64,000 bases of DNA from Lepidurus packardi (Eukaryota; Arthropoda; Branchiopoda; Notostraca; Triopsidae): assembly GCA_023053545.1 (NCBI GenBank), contig JAKZAN010000007.1, positions 10,044,001 through 10,108,000 of the forward strand. The letters run 5' to 3'. Shown one piece after another: positions 45,620 to 57,427 of the stretch. Numbering within the stretch: the stretch's first letter is position 1; every line of letters starts with the position of its first letter. The notes beneath the pieces were generated by a model. The model was not told the DNA's origin and searched no databases. It saw nothing but the letters and a program-made list of their open reading frames with translations. Position numbers and translations under genes: made by a program.

Positions 45620-48441
45620 ATGGCAAGTAAACTGCCACCAAAGACAAATTATAGACGTTATGGTAATCAGTGCGTTGCTTTCGGTTGTAGCAACAATGGA
45701 AGTTCTGGTCTAGGTATGTATACTTTCCCCAAAGACGCCGAAAGAAGACGGCAATGGATTTTGCAAGTGCAAAGGACCAGGGCGGATTTTGTGGAACCCA
45801 AAAATAAATGGGTGTCTCTCTGTGGTGAACATTTCACCGAAGACCAATTCGACCGTAGTGTTGATCTACAGTTAGCGATGGGATTTCGAGCAAAATGTCG
45901 TGGGAGAAGTTTGTTGCCAACCGCTATTCCAACCGAGTTTGATAGGCCTGGGCTGCCCAGTCCACCTAAACCGCGAAAAACCTCCACTCTTGATAAAAGA
46001 CAACGCCATAACGTAAAATACACTCATACAATGTCAAGATCAATTAGTATTGAGATTAGTGACGTATACACATTCTAGATTATCCAAGAATTGCTACTTC
46101 AAAGCGAAAGGGAAAGAAATTCGGTCCAAACAGTGGCCGCTAGCACCGTTACTACGTCATACGCTGAGCCTGCCGGTTTGCTGTCGGAACCGGAACCTGA
46201 ACCCGAACCGGAACCCGCAATTAAGATGGAGTTTGTCGAAGTCAAGCTGGAAGTCATTGAAGAAGAAGAAGGCATTGAAGTGCCGTTGACCAAAGCTAAT
46301 ATGCAAGATTTCTCTTGTCAATTTTCCGGAGTTGCAATGGAAGACTTTCCATATTCCGGAACGACGACGCAAGACTTTTCTTGTCAATTTCCAGAGAATG
46401 GTCCACTTTTGCTGGTAAAGAAGATTCCCTATTGCGTACCAATTTTCTAAAATTTTGCCTAAATGTGTAGGAAAACGTTCCTTGCAGCGCTACCTTTAAA
46501 ACAGAAAACTTGAATAGCTTTACTGAACAGCCTGACTGTTACTCTGACGGTGCCGCAGATGAAGATTCTGAAACGGACGACGGAGAGGAAGATTCTGAAC
46601 CGGGCGATGAAGATTTTGAACCGGACGACGAATCTGAGGACACGGATTCGGACTTTTCACCCATGAAAGAGTACAATATTAAACCTCGTTCGTTTTGACG
46701 AATGTTGAAACAGACTTGAAAGTCTACCCAAGACTTTGCGCTTATAAGCGTTCCAGATAGATCGACTTCGGGCTTAAAAGCGTTTGCTTTAGCTAGTCGA
46801 CTGTTAGTTTTGGTCCCAAGTCTATAGCCAATAATAATAATATAATATAATATATATAATATTTATATATACAGTGGAACCTCTCTTAACGAGCACCTCT
46901 CATAACGAGTAATTCGCATAATGAGCAAAAAAAAATTTGAAAAAATTGCTCCCTTAACGAGCGACATTTCGCATAACGAGTGACGCAGAAAGGGAAGTCA
47001 CGTAACGTATGTGTCACATGTGAGCCGGGACTCATCAGTTTCGCTTAACGAGTGTTTCACATAACGAGCAAGATTCTGGAACGAATTGTGCTCGTTAAGA
47101 GAGATTCCACTGTATATAATATATAATAATAATATATAATAATAATAATAATAGCTCTTGTGCATAGACTTAGATTTAACCCCGCCTCTTGATTATGAGT
47201 CTCTCTTGTCGATATCGAACATTTTATATATTGCTTGTGTTTACGTTCTACAAGCACCGCCCCATGGGTGGAGCCATTGTAAACTTTTGCTTATAAGCGT
47301 TCGTTACTTAGATTTAACCCCGCCTCCTGGTTATGTGTCTCTCTTGTCGATATCGAACATTTTATATATTGCTTGTGTTTACTTTCTACAAGCACCGCCC
47401 CATGGGTGGAGCCATTGTAAACTTTTGCTTATAAGCGTTCGTTACTTAGATTTAACCCCGCCTCTTGGTTATGTGTCTCTCTTGTCGATAGCGAACATTT
47501 TATATATTGCTTGTGTTTACGTTCTACAAGCACCGCCCCATGGGTGGAGCAAAGTTTGCTTATAAGCGTTCGTTTTGGACTCGAGACATTTCAAGTCGAC
47601 TTCGGTAAAACTTTCGTCGTTTAGGCAGAAATGAACACTTATAAGCGCAAGTTAAGGGAGTTTGCCTAGTCTAAGTTTAAGTCGAAGATGCAAAAACGAA
47701 CGCGCTATTGATCTTAAATTTGTTAATTTAATATTAATAAAAATTATATTAATAATATTAATAAAAATATTAATATAAATTTGTTAATAAATCATTTAAT
47801 TGTAGGGTACCAGCCAGTTCTCCAATTCCACCTTTTGACCAAAGAAGCCAAGAACGGAAATTTATGGTTTTCGAGAGTCAGTTACGAGCTCTCTTTGATC
47901 TCTGTTATTACTGTCGGGCCCAAAGCACGCAAGTCCATTGTAACGTCACCGGGAGCAGTCTGCTGGTCGAACAGAAATGCCTGGATTGCGAGCGTGATTG
48001 GTAACTGCTACTGTCCATTGTATTTAGATATGGTTAACCTGCTGAAGTTCTATTAGGGAGTGGAAGTCACAACCTTACATAAGGAGACATGCAGTGGGAA
48101 ATATTCTGATATCGGCCGGTATCCGCTCTTCTGGATTGTCACCGACGAAGGTCCTTCGCCTGATGCAAGCGATTGGCTTGTGTGGTATATCGTTACGGAC
48201 GTATACTCGGCATCAATCGAAAATTCTATCCCAAGTCGATGTTGGCAGCGAAGAGCAGCATGATAAAGTAATGGAACGGGTATTTGCGTTAGTGGAAGCG
48301 CAGGAAGATGACAGCCTTGAAGATTTGGATGCCAGTGCATTGCCAGGCAGATCGTCAGTGCGTAAAACATACCGTCATCCGAACAAGCGGAAAGCTACAC
48401 AAGAAAGAGTTGCTCATTTCAAGAGAACCAAAGCAAAATAA
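45620..48441 (+). CDS. THAP-domain protein, 502 aa
   Basis: Five exons: 45620-46012, 46079-46414, 46471-46670, 47806-48000, 48057-48441. The N-terminal THAP zinc finger has Cys18, Cys23, Cys68 and His71, with invariant Trp46 and the box LLPTAIPTEF. Next come a coiled region, an EPEPEPEPEP stretch and a long acidic tract. The C-terminal half has KFMVFESQLRALFDLCYYC, CLDCERDWEWKSQP and SLRTYTRHQSK, a zinc-ribbon-like part seen in many invertebrate THAP proteins related to P-element-type transposases. Exon 3 would end 28 bp later at a stop if unspliced; the weak donor GA|GTACAA in phase 2 links it to exon 4 in the right frame. It may be a domesticated or solitary transposon-derived DNA-binding protein. 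The fourth intron is 1135 bp. Confidence 0.85.
46872..47112. mobile_element. 241-bp pogo/Tigger-like MITE in an intron
   Basis: The ends CAGTGGAACCTCTCTTAACG and its imperfect inverted copy are flanked by TA on both sides (46870-46871 and 47113-47114), as in the Tc1/mariner superfamily, pogo branch. The inside is built of degenerate TAACGAG words. There is no coding sequence. It sits in the long intron of the THAP gene, inside AT-rich microsatellite DNA. Confidence 0.88.
47166..47580 (+). repeat. Three-copy 138-bp tandem repeat in an intron
   Basis: Copies begin at about 47170, 47308 and 47446 with TTAGATTTAACCCCGCCTC and are nearly identical. Since 138 is a multiple of three, a 135-codon frame stays open through the array, but this is a consequence of the period. 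CTTATAAGCGTT, found at the junctions, also recurs singly nearby (about 46740, 47555 and 47638). Confidence 0.9.
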
Positions 48442-48446
48442 TTCGC

Positions 48447-48452
48447 AATAAA
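48447..48452 (+). terminator. Polyadenylation signal of the THAP gene
   Basis: AATAAA begins five bases after the THAP stop codon. Confidence 0.55.
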
Positions 48453-49537
48453 AGGCTTTGCTTCCGAAACGCTATGGTTGATTTCGTGTGATCAAGACTG
48501 AGGGAATAAGCTTTCGGAAAGATTTTTAGCTCTCTAGAAAGCTTTTCTAACTATTCTGAAAGTTTTTTTTTAGAATCTTCAGTTATAATTGCTCCTATCG
48601 CCGAGATTTCAGCCGCATTGAAGGGCTCCTGCTTTTCTATGAGCTGAAACTGGGAGAGCTGAGCACTCTTCATTTTTTGGCACAGGAACGCTAAAACACT
48701 CATCAAATTCCGTTCCTTCATCCTCTAGAATTAGGCTTCTATCAAAATAATCTTCATCCGAGTCTTCGGCCACTTTATTCTTGGAGGAATTTCACTTTGA
48801 CACTTTCTACACAAGAAACGCAGGGACTATAGAGCTCCTAGGAAGCATGCATCACCGATGCTACGTCATAGGGCCACGTGACTAAGATGAGGTGGGCTAA
48901 TTTCAAAGACTACCAATTTGAATTTTAGACTTCTTTTCTTAATAGCTGGGTCATTATTTCGCGTATAATAAACAGAAAGATGCCACCGGAAATTAGTTTT
49001 TGTACTTTTTTTTTAAACTTTTTTTTAAAACGAAATTTTTTTTAATGGCTATTGACTTTTAGCCTTTCTTCCAAATCTTTTTGAGGGAAATTCTATCTTG
49101 CTATTCTAATGTGCTATTCAGGTATTAATGAAGGAGAAATGGGTCATAGTCCACAAAAAAAGATTACGAATTGAACAAACAATAAATACTCCAGAAATGA
49201 ATGTTCAAATGTAGGAGGCGACGAAGTACAAGAAGGTGAGATCGATTATGCATGGTACGAATCAGTTCTGTTTGAGTCTAGTTTCTGCAGCAATAATTAC
49301 TAAGGCAGTCAATAGACAAAACAAAGCATGCATTTCATGTACTTGAATTTTAGAGATATATTCCCAATATATTTCTGCCTGCGAGTTTCGGATTTTCGAA
49401 TTTTCGGAATTTCTGCCTGCGAGTTTAGCTAAATTCGGAGTTTTTGAGCCTTGACAGAGACAAGAAATTAGCCAGTAATGGCAGTGATACTATTTCTTCT
49501 CATGTTATGAATAACTGCGTCCCAAAGTTCCTTTTTT
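48453..49537. other. Gene-free stretch
   Basis: Nothing recognisable on either strand. AT-rich with several homopolymer runs (about 49000-49045). Confidence 0.5.
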
Positions 49538-50165
49538 GTGACCCACGACTCGTACACGAATTCGAGCTTAGCTTCCGCAGTTATTTCTTTGACCCGTATT
49601 GCAGGTACTAGCATATCCACTACAAATTCGCAATTAGAAACAAACGTACTTTTTCAATTGGTTTCAATTACTGCGGCGTTATATTGCTGCGTCATTCATT
49701 CGCCTAGCCGTGCAGGAATTGCATCACATGATCGATTTGCTTTTTCTGCTATTTCATATTGGTTAATATTGGGTAACATGAAATGATACCATGGGTTTTT
49801 GTATTTTAAGGAATTTCCTATCCAAGAGCTACTCTGACTAATTCAGAATAAATTCAGAAATAAACTTAGCTTCTGCAGTTATTTCTTCGACTCGTATTGC
49901 AGGTACTAGCATATCCACTACAAATTCGCAATTAGAAGCAAACGTACTTTTTCAGTTGCTTTCAATTACTACGGCGTTATATTGCTGCGTCATTCATTCG
50001 CCTAGCCGTGCAGGAATTGTCTTTTACACCATCACATAATCGATTTGCTTTTTCTGCTATTTGGTTAATATTGGTTAACATGAAATGATACCATGGATTT
50101 TTGTATTTTAAGGAATTTCCTATCCAAGAGCTACTCTGACTAATTCAGAATAAATTCAGAAATAA
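49538..50165 (+). repeat. 298-bp tandem duplication with exon-1 relics of the secreted family
   Basis: Bases about 49563-49860 are repeated at about 49861-50165 (GCTTCCGCAGTTATTTCTT versus GCTTCTGCAGTTATTTCTT, period 298). The translated piece TNSSLASAVISLTRIAG followed by GTACTAG resembles the end of exon 1 of the secreted family with its donor. A similar relic (THDTYTSSS) lies at about 62270. These are dead fragments of the gene family to the right. Confidence 0.6.
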
Positions 50166-50282
50166 ACTAAGTCAGAATAAATTTCTGACTAGAGTTAAAC
50201 ATATACTGTGCCTTTCAGATTCTTTCCAATACTAAAAATTATTGGAAATGGGCGCAATATATTTTCATAGAATATTTCTTCC

Positions 50283-50905
50283 TTGGCTACAACTATGTTT
50301 CCGAATTTTATGGCAGCAATTCAGAGTATTGACTGGCGGGTTATTTCAGAGCTTCAGTCCTGGTCTACCCAAAAGAAATAGTTAGTGCATGTAACTGTAG
50401 ACGCTGGACGACGATACTTTTTCAAGTATGGTTAGCTTATAGATTGATCTGTCTGCTATAATGTATGAGTCGCGAGTTACTGGAGTTTGTCACGAAAGGG
50501 AAAAGAGGGAATTTTTGGTACTTGATAGTATCGATTATCCTTCAAATTGTTTTTGCTACTTTTCCTATATTATTGTGCATTTTAGAGTACTCGTCGTTCG
50601 CACGAAACGCAAATTTTGTAGGAATAAACGCATACTTAGCTGAACGAGTACGAGCTGGAATTGCCCTTTCCATATTTTTCCCAATTTGGTTTTGGAGGCC
50701 GCAAATTGACTGTCCTATGCAAAGATCGCGAGACAGTAATACTCCGGAATTCTTTCAACAATGGTTATCGAATCGCGACTAGTCTAGGATGGCCGTACTC
50801 CATAACTGCAGACAATTTACACGGCAGCAATTCTGACTATTACTGGACGCTTATTTCTGAGCTTCACTCCTTGAATCAGCTATTGCTTCACTGCTGTTCC
50901 TGTGG
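50283..50905 (+). pseudogene. Broken exon-3 fragments of the secreted family
   Basis: About 50300-50400 matches the middle of exon 3 (AAIQSIDWRVISELQSWS followed by a stop). About 50669-50880 matches its start (GFGGRKLTVLCKDRETVILR and WTLISELHSL) and then loses similarity. Exons 1 and 2 and the conserved C-terminus are missing, so this member is dead. Confidence 0.75.
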
Positions 50906-50931
50906 TAGTTGATTCGTTTGCAAGCTTAAAA

Positions 50932-51372
50932 GGCAAAGCAAAGCAATACAAGTACCTGAACTGTACTCGTGTACGGTCGAGTATTGATTACTCGGTAGCT
51001 GATATTTACGTTCAGCTATTACTGTCAGGTCAAAAGTACATTACTGCTCATACTAAACTGTTCCAATTACTGTGTGGGGACGTTCACTTTCTTCCAAAGT
51101 GAGTGCAGATCAAAGTATATGCAACGACAGTGATATTACTGCTTTTCGTGTAAAGCAAAGCAATACAGGTACCTGAACTGTACTCATGTACGGTCGACTA
51201 TTCATTACTCGGTAGATGATATTTACGTTCAGCTATTACTGTCAGGTCAAAAGTACATTACTGCTCATACTAAACTGTTCCAATTACTGTGTGGGAACGT
51301 TCACTTTCTTCCAAAGTGAGTCCGGATCAAAGTATATGCAATGACAGTGATATTACTGCTTTTCGTGTAATA
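50932..51372 (+). repeat. About 220-bp tandem duplication upstream of the family
   Basis: The block containing AGCTATTACTGTCAGGTC and CTGTTCCAATTACTGTGTGG occurs at about 50932-51151 and again at 51152-51372. A third copy lies at 55557-55680, at the start of the second large duplicated unit. Confidence 0.8.
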
Positions 51373-51391
51373 CTTTAATAATACTTCTCAG

Positions 51392-51530
51392 TGGGTGACA
51401 ACCATATTTCCGAATTATGTCGCAGCAATTCAGAATATTGACTGGCCGCTTATTTCTGAGCTTCAGTCCTTTTCTAACCAAAAGAAATTGTTCGTGTAAG
51501 TGTCAATACTTTACGACACTACTTTTTCGA
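51392..51530 (+). pseudogene. Exon-3 fragment of the secreted family
   Basis: The translation PNYVAAIQNIDWPLISELQS followed by KKLFV and a stop matches the middle of exon 3. Nothing of the rest of the gene is present. Confidence 0.7.
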
Positions 51531-51869
51531 ATACAGTTCACTTAATACAGGTCTCTTTGTTCTAAGGGAAAAGGCTTTCAAGTCCTATGACTGTGTGACT
51601 GTCTATGAATAATCTACGACTAGTTTGTTGGAATTTACAATCGAAAGGAAAAGGGGGGAATTGTGGCATTTGACGGTATCGATTATCTTTCCAGTTGTTT
51701 TTGTCACTTTTCCCCTTTAGTGTGACAATTGTATGTTAGAGTATTCGTCGTTCGCATGAAACGCTCATTCTAAAGGAATAAACGAATACGCAGCTGAACG
51801 AGTAGGCGCTGGCATTGTTCTATACCTATCTTGGAAGTGTGACATACCCTCGAGTCGACTGTTGCTGTA

Positions 51870-51882
51870 AGGTCAAAGGACC
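51870..51882 (+). promoter_or_regulatory. AGGTCAAAGG motif upstream of the first intact secreted gene
   Basis: AGGTCAAAGGACC lies 92 bp before the ATG. The same 13 bases stand 92 bp before the ATG of the next intact gene. AGGTCAAAGG resembles an HNF4/RXR-type nuclear-receptor site; function is inferred only. Confidence 0.35.
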
Positions 51883-51961
51883 TTGCTGGTCCCCGCCAAA
51901 GCGATATTACTGTCTAGAGACGTAGTCCCAAGTTAACAGTATAGAAGTTAATAGTTAAATA

Positions 51962-53125
51962 ATGAAGTTTATGATACTACTGCTCGTGGTATGGAATACA
52001 GAGATTATTTCTGCGTCCAGCAGTTTCTACTTTTTGACTGACTTTGCGTACATGACGTATAGTTTGGGTACTGCGGCTATATCTTCTAGTCAAGTTAAAG
52101 GTACAAGAATACATCTCTTCTTTTACTCTTAAAACTAGATATATGACTACAGGGGACATGGCTACTGTTACGCAGCAATGTCGTAGAACCTGCGCAGAAA
52201 GTTTATCTTGCAAAGCTTTTCAGACGGCATTACTGCAGCGACCAGCAACACTAGGGATCTTCAACTGCAGTTTTTACGGCTCGAACGCCTGCGACTACAG
52301 AAATACTGCGCTTGAAATTATTCCGGGACCACTCACACGTTCATTATGGGATAAACTAGACGCTAGCTTGTTGAAACCCCAAGCTTGCGCCAAGTATTGT
52401 TCCGTTTTAAAGAAAGGTGATTGCACTCTCTGTGGAGGGCTTTCGAATTTTACGGGTTTGGAGTGTGAAATAGCTCCCAAACTATGTTCAGACTATACAG
52501 CAACACCCGGTGAGTTGATTAGCTGCAATTCCTGGAGAAATTTAAAACCTCAATTTTTATTTGGCCTGAATGAGTAGATACTCCGACTTATTTCCCGATT
52601 TGGCCCTGGGGCTTGGGAGGCCGACAAATGAATGCCGTTTGCTATAATCGGGAGACAGTAATACTCCGGAATTCTTTCAACAACGGTGATCGAACCACGA
52701 ATAGTCTAGGATGGCCTAATGCCAAAGTTGCCCAAAGTTTATTCGCTTACACGGCAGCAACGGAGACGTTTAACTGGACGCTTATTTCTGAGCTTCAGTC
52801 CTTGTCTACCGAAAAGAAATTATTCGTTCACGTAACCTTAGACGGTACCACTCAAGATCATGTTTTCAGTGGTTTAGAAATCGAACCAGACGGTCAGCTA
52901 TCATTGAGTGCTTCACTCACTGGCTCTACCGGCTTTCCAACTCCTTTAAGCAAAGCTCCTTTTGTAGCTTCCCCAGTCGGGTATGGCGTCGATTGCGGAC
53001 CATTTTGGCGATTTGCAGGCGCCAACGTCTGCGACCAACGTACCAAGTTGCTAAACTTTGGGAAATTGGTTTGGAACGGACAAACCAGTGTTGGTCTAGG
53101 AACCGTTGTCTTGTCCTTCAAGTAA
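51962..53125 (+). CDS. Secreted cysteine-rich protein, family member 1, 347 aa
   Basis: Three exons: 51962-52100, 52153-52509, 52578-53125, joined through introns of 52 and 68 bp. The start MKFMILLLVVWNTEI is a signal peptide ending near ISAS. Exon 2 carries 11 Cys, with QQCRRTCAESLSCKAF and GIFNCSFYGSNACDY. The spacing recalls a PAN/Apple-like disulfide domain, but the match is weak. Exon 3 carries PIWPWGLGGR, NWTLISELQSLS, TGFPTPLSKAPF, CGPFWRF and VCDQRTKLL with three Cys, and ends VVLSFK. Fourteen Cys in the mature protein suggest seven disulfides. I do not recognise the family and assign no function. Several NxT/NxS sites are present. Confidence 0.88.
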
Positions 53126-55335
53126 CTCTAACCCAAGTCGTTTTCCCTTCAAACCTTTGTGGATTCGTATTTTTTAACTCGAAAGTTTTTCAATCAAGTC
53201 AGTCTAATTGCAACTCTTTGCTATTCTCAATTACACGGGATGTATAGATCAGTCTTTTGAAAGACGGTAACTAGGCTTAAGGCTCCCTTATACCTTAACT
53301 TATTGATGGCAAAGAGTCACAGATGGCACTGATGTTGGTTATCGTTTTGCGAAGAACGTAAGAACAGAAATAGATAGCTAATCACTGGCAAAGTTTCTAC
53401 GCTTGTTTTGTTCGGAAAAGTACAAGGATTGAAAACAAAGTCAAGCAAAAGTTTTCTTTTATTATCAGCTGGTATAAAACTAAAGGACAGATTTTTAGGT
53501 AACGTATTTCTCCTAGTTGCAAATTGCATTTGCACATTGCTATTCTATTATTCACTCGGAAAAAATATGCAGTGATTTGAAATTAGCTGTTAGCAATCTC
53601 AAGATTACTGTCAAAGAATTTCTTCATTAAATACACTGGTTTTCTCCAAAAAAATGTTCTGAATTTCTCCATGCTAACCGCTTATACCGAGCTAAGGTAT
53701 ACGGCAGCCTTTTAAGCCCTCAAACCGTTTTAAATTTATTTAAAAAAAAAAAACTAAGAAAAAGTCCTTTTCACAGTTTTAAAACACATTGAAATCCTCT
53801 TACTAAAGAGCACATCGCACGACTGTAACAATAGAGAATGGAGAAATAGGTGCCGCCATTATTGCTGATACAATTGAGTGAAGTTAAATTCTCTGTGAAG
53901 GAAATTCCAAATACCGTGTCGTTTTTCTTGTATTTTAGCGATGTCAAGAGCATACTTTCAGTGAATACAAGCAACAATTTCTATTTGAAATTATAATTTG
54001 GCATTTTCAAGTATTGTTTTCGTTCCAACTCCAGAAAGAGTAGCGTGTTTTTGCTACCCCCCTTTGTCAAACTAGACACGCTCGAGAGTCAATGTCACGC
54101 CACAATTCTGCAGAACTGATCGTACATAGTCTTATAATTATTGTTGAAAACGAAACCGGGATTTGAGCTCTGAATGACATTGAATTTTCTTATTTTTGAA
54201 GATGTGTTTTTTCCAGGAGGAATCAGCTATTGTTTCAATTTCTGTGCCAATGGTAGTTGGTTTGCATATAAATAAAAATAAAAAAAAGCTTAATAGAAAT
54301 AAAACTTCATAGAAATAAAAGCTTCATAGAAATAAGGTAAAGCAAGCAATATTAGGCGTCTGAAACTGTACATGTGTGGTCTACTATTCATTACTCCGTA
54401 GCACACTTAGGTTGACTATTACTGTCAGGTCAGAAGGACATTGCTGCTCCCATTAATCAGTCATATTACTGTCTGCGAAACGTTCCTTGCGTTTGCAGTG
54501 AATACCGACCAAATATAGGCGATGCCAGTGATGTTACTACTATTTTTTTTTAATAAAAGTAAAATAAAAAGTGAAAACTAAAGTTACAATGTAAAGACTA
54601 ATTTTCTAGTATGAAAGATATTTTGTCTAGTTCAGTACTGTCTTCCATGAAACATCGCAGAATTGGAACGTGAACCAATACTGCCAGTACTGTCAGCAAT
54701 GACGGTAATGATAATTACTCTCCAACGTATTTCTTTCGAGAGATTTATTGGATTTTCTAATATCAACATTTTCAATGAACCAAAAGATTAGTTTCAAGTT
54801 GATTCATAGAATTCAATTTTAACATGCAAAGCTTATTGTTTGGCGAGCTGCAGTTATGAAAGTCACAAGAAAACTGAGTTGGAACACGGTTTGAAAGGCG
54901 GAAAACTAGACTCGACTATTCGCTACAGAACTCACATATGTGGAATGTAGATTTTCTTTGGAAATGTTTGGAATTTGGAATGTTGACTATTGTAACCCTT
55001 CCGTTTCTATTTTGTTTTACTGCACTTTCCACGTTACTGGACTAGCTTTTTGTAATCTGTATGCGTATTCGTTATTACCAAACAAAAGCAAACGATTCCG
55101 ACGTCTGACCTGCAGTTCCCTTTATTCAATTCTGCCAAACTATGCGAATAAGAAAATAAGTTCCCTTTATTCAATTTAGCTTATATGCTAGAGCAGCCAA
55201 ATGCAGCCGACAAGGGAGTTGACTATTACTGCTGGTCGGAGACTTTCCTGGTCCAGTAGAAGAGATATCAAGCAAGAGAACGGTGCACTATAATTCGCGG
55301 AAATTGACAAAAGTGCTAATAGACGAATTCTGGTA
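53126..55335. other. Spacer of the duplicated unit, first copy
   Basis: Non-coding. It matches 57428-59705 along most of its length with scattered changes and small indels. Words such as CTATTACTGTCAGGTC recur near 54417 and relate it to the upstream blocks of the family. No exon was recognised. Confidence 0.6.
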
Positions 55336-55556
55336 ATGGCAATAGCAATATTTTATTTATTGTTATGGGACACACTGCATATTACTGCCTACGGGAATGT
55401 GTACTTTGCATCTCAGGAATCATACGCGTATTCGACCTTGGATTCGTCTATAACTTCTTCGACTAAATTGGCCGGTATACAACAGAATCCCTTATTTCTT
55501 CGGGCAAAACTTTATTTCTGCCCATACTAGGAAACGTAGAGACAGTTACCCAGCAA
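55336..55556 (+). pseudogene. Truncated secreted-family gene at the duplication junction
   Basis: Exon 1 (55336-55474, MAIAIFYLLL to KLAG) and the first bases of exon 2 (GNVETVTQQ) are nearly identical to the complete gene at 59706. Right after CAGCAA the sequence switches to the beginning of unit 2. Only the 5' tip of the gene remains. Confidence 0.88.
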
Positions 55557-55688
55557 CTGCTCGTACTAAACTGTTCCAATTACTGTGTGGGGACGTTCAC
55601 TTTCTTCCAAAGTGAGTGCAGATCAAAGTATATGCAACGACAGTGATATTACTGCTTTTCGTGTAATACTTTAATAATACTTCTCAGT

Positions 55689-55890
55689 GGGTGACAACCA
55701 TCTTTCCGAATTATGTCGCAGCAATTCAGAATATTGACTGGCCGCTTATTTCTGAGCTTCAGTCCTTTTCTAACAAACAGAAATTCTTCGTGTATGTAAC
55801 TGTCAATACTTTACGACACTACATTTTCGAATACAGTTCACTTATACAGCGAAGGTCTCTTTGTTCTAAGGGAAAAGGCTTTCAAGTCCT
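55689..55890 (+). pseudogene. Exon-3 fragment of the secreted family, second unit
   Basis: FPNYVAAIQNIDWPLISELQ and VTVNTLRHYIFEYSS match the middle of exon 3. It is the unit-2 counterpart of the fragment at 51392. Confidence 0.7.
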
Positions 55891-56173
55891 ATGAATGTGT
55901 GACTGTCTATGAACAACCTACGACTAGTTTGTTGGAGTTTACAATGGAAAGGAAAAGGGGGGAATTGTGGCATTTGACGGTATCGATTATCTTTCCAGTT
56001 GTTTTTGTCACTTTTCCCCTTTATTGTGACAATTGTGTGTTGGAGTATTCGTCGTTCGCATGAAACGCTCATTCTAAAGGAATAAACGAATACTCAGCTG
56101 AACGAGTAGGTGCTGGTATTGCTCTATACCTATCTTGGAAGTGTGACATACCCTCGAGTCGACTGTTACTGTA

Positions 56174-56186
56174 AGGTCAAAGGACC
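56174..56186 (+). promoter_or_regulatory. AGGTCAAAGG motif upstream of the second intact secreted gene
   Basis: Same 13 bases and same 92-bp distance to the ATG as at 51870. As the two genes are recent duplicates, conservation alone is weak evidence. Confidence 0.3.
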
Positions 56187-56265
56187 TTGTTGGCCCACGC
56201 CAAAGCGATATTACTGTCTAGAGACGTAGTCTAAAGTTAAAAGTATAGAAGTCACTAGTTAAATC

Positions 56266-57427
56266 ATGAGATTTATGATACTACTGGTCGTGTTATGGAA
56301 TACAGAGATTATTTCTGCGTCCAGCAGTTTCTACTTTTTGACTGACTTTGCATACACGATGAAGGGTTTGAGTGCTGTGGCTATTTCTTCGAGTCGAGTT
56401 AAAGGTACAAGAATACATCTCTTTTCTTCGTTTCAAACTTAATTTTCACCTTAGGGGACATGGCTACTGTTACGCAGCAATGTCGTAGAACCTGCGCCGA
56501 AAGTTTATTTTGCAAAGCTTTTCAGATGGCATTACTGCAGCGAGCAGCAGCACTAGGGATCTTCAACTGCAGTTTTTACGGCTCAAACTCCTGCGACTAC
56601 AGAATTACTGCGCTTCAAAATATTCTGGGACCACTCACACGTACATTATGGGATAAACTAGACGCTACCATGTTGAAACCCAAAGCTTGCGTCAAGTATT
56701 GTTCAGTTTTAAAGAAAGGTGATTGCACTCTCTGTGGAGGGCTTTCGAATTTTACGGGTTTGGAGTGTGAAATAGCTCCCAAACTATGTTCAGACTATAC
56801 AGCAACATCCGGTGAGTTGTTTAGCTGCAATTCTTGGAGAAATTTAAACCCTCAATTTTTATTTGGCCTGAATGAGTAGATGCTTTGACTTTTTTCCCGG
56901 TTTGGCCCTGGGGCTTGGGAGGCCGACAACTGAATGCCGTTTGCTATAATCGGGAGACAGTAATACTCCGGAATTCTTTCAAGAACGGTAATCGAACCAC
57001 GAATAGTCTAGGATGGCCTAATGTCAAAGTTGCCACAAGTTTATCCGCTTACACGGCAGTAATTCAGAGTATTAACTGGACGCTTATTTCTGAGCTGCAG
57101 TCCTTGTCTACCGAAAAGAAATTATTCGTTCACGTAATCTCAGACAGTTTCACTCAAGATCATGTTTTCAGCGGTTTAGAAATCGATCCAGACGGTCAGC
57201 TATCATTGAATGCTTCACTCACTGGCTCTACCGGCTTTCCAACTCCTTTCAGCAAAGCTCCTTTTGTTATGTACCCAACGGGGTATGGCGTAGATTGCGG
57301 ACCATTTTGGCGATTTGGAGTCGCCAACGTCTGCGACCAACGTACCAAGTTGCTAAACTTTGGGAATTTGGTTTGGAACGGACAAACCAGTGTTGGTCTA
57401 GGAACCGTTGTCTTGTCCTTCAAGTAA
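56266..57427 (+). CDS. Secreted cysteine-rich protein, family member 2, 347 aa
   Basis: Exons 56266-56404, 56455-56811 and 56880-57427 have lengths of 139, 357 and 548 bp, exactly as in member 1. The signal peptide is MRFMILLVVLWNTEI. All 14 Cys are kept. Differences from member 1 are mostly replacements in the stretch after the signal peptide (FAYTMKGLSAVAI) and around the middle of exon 3 (IQSINWTLI, VISDSFTQD), while introns and framework are nearly the same. This is the product of the 4.3-kb duplication. Function is unknown. Confidence 0.88.

Noticed and set aside
46510..46698. THAP gene ending at the stop at 46698
   Set aside because: A phase-2 donor at 46671 joins exons encoding the usual C-terminal half of this protein type, so the longer model is preferred. 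The short form is kept as a possible isoform.
47158..47565. 135-codon frame with repeated peptide across the 138-bp repeat
   Set aside because: It lies inside an intron of the THAP gene and stays open only because 138 is divisible by three.
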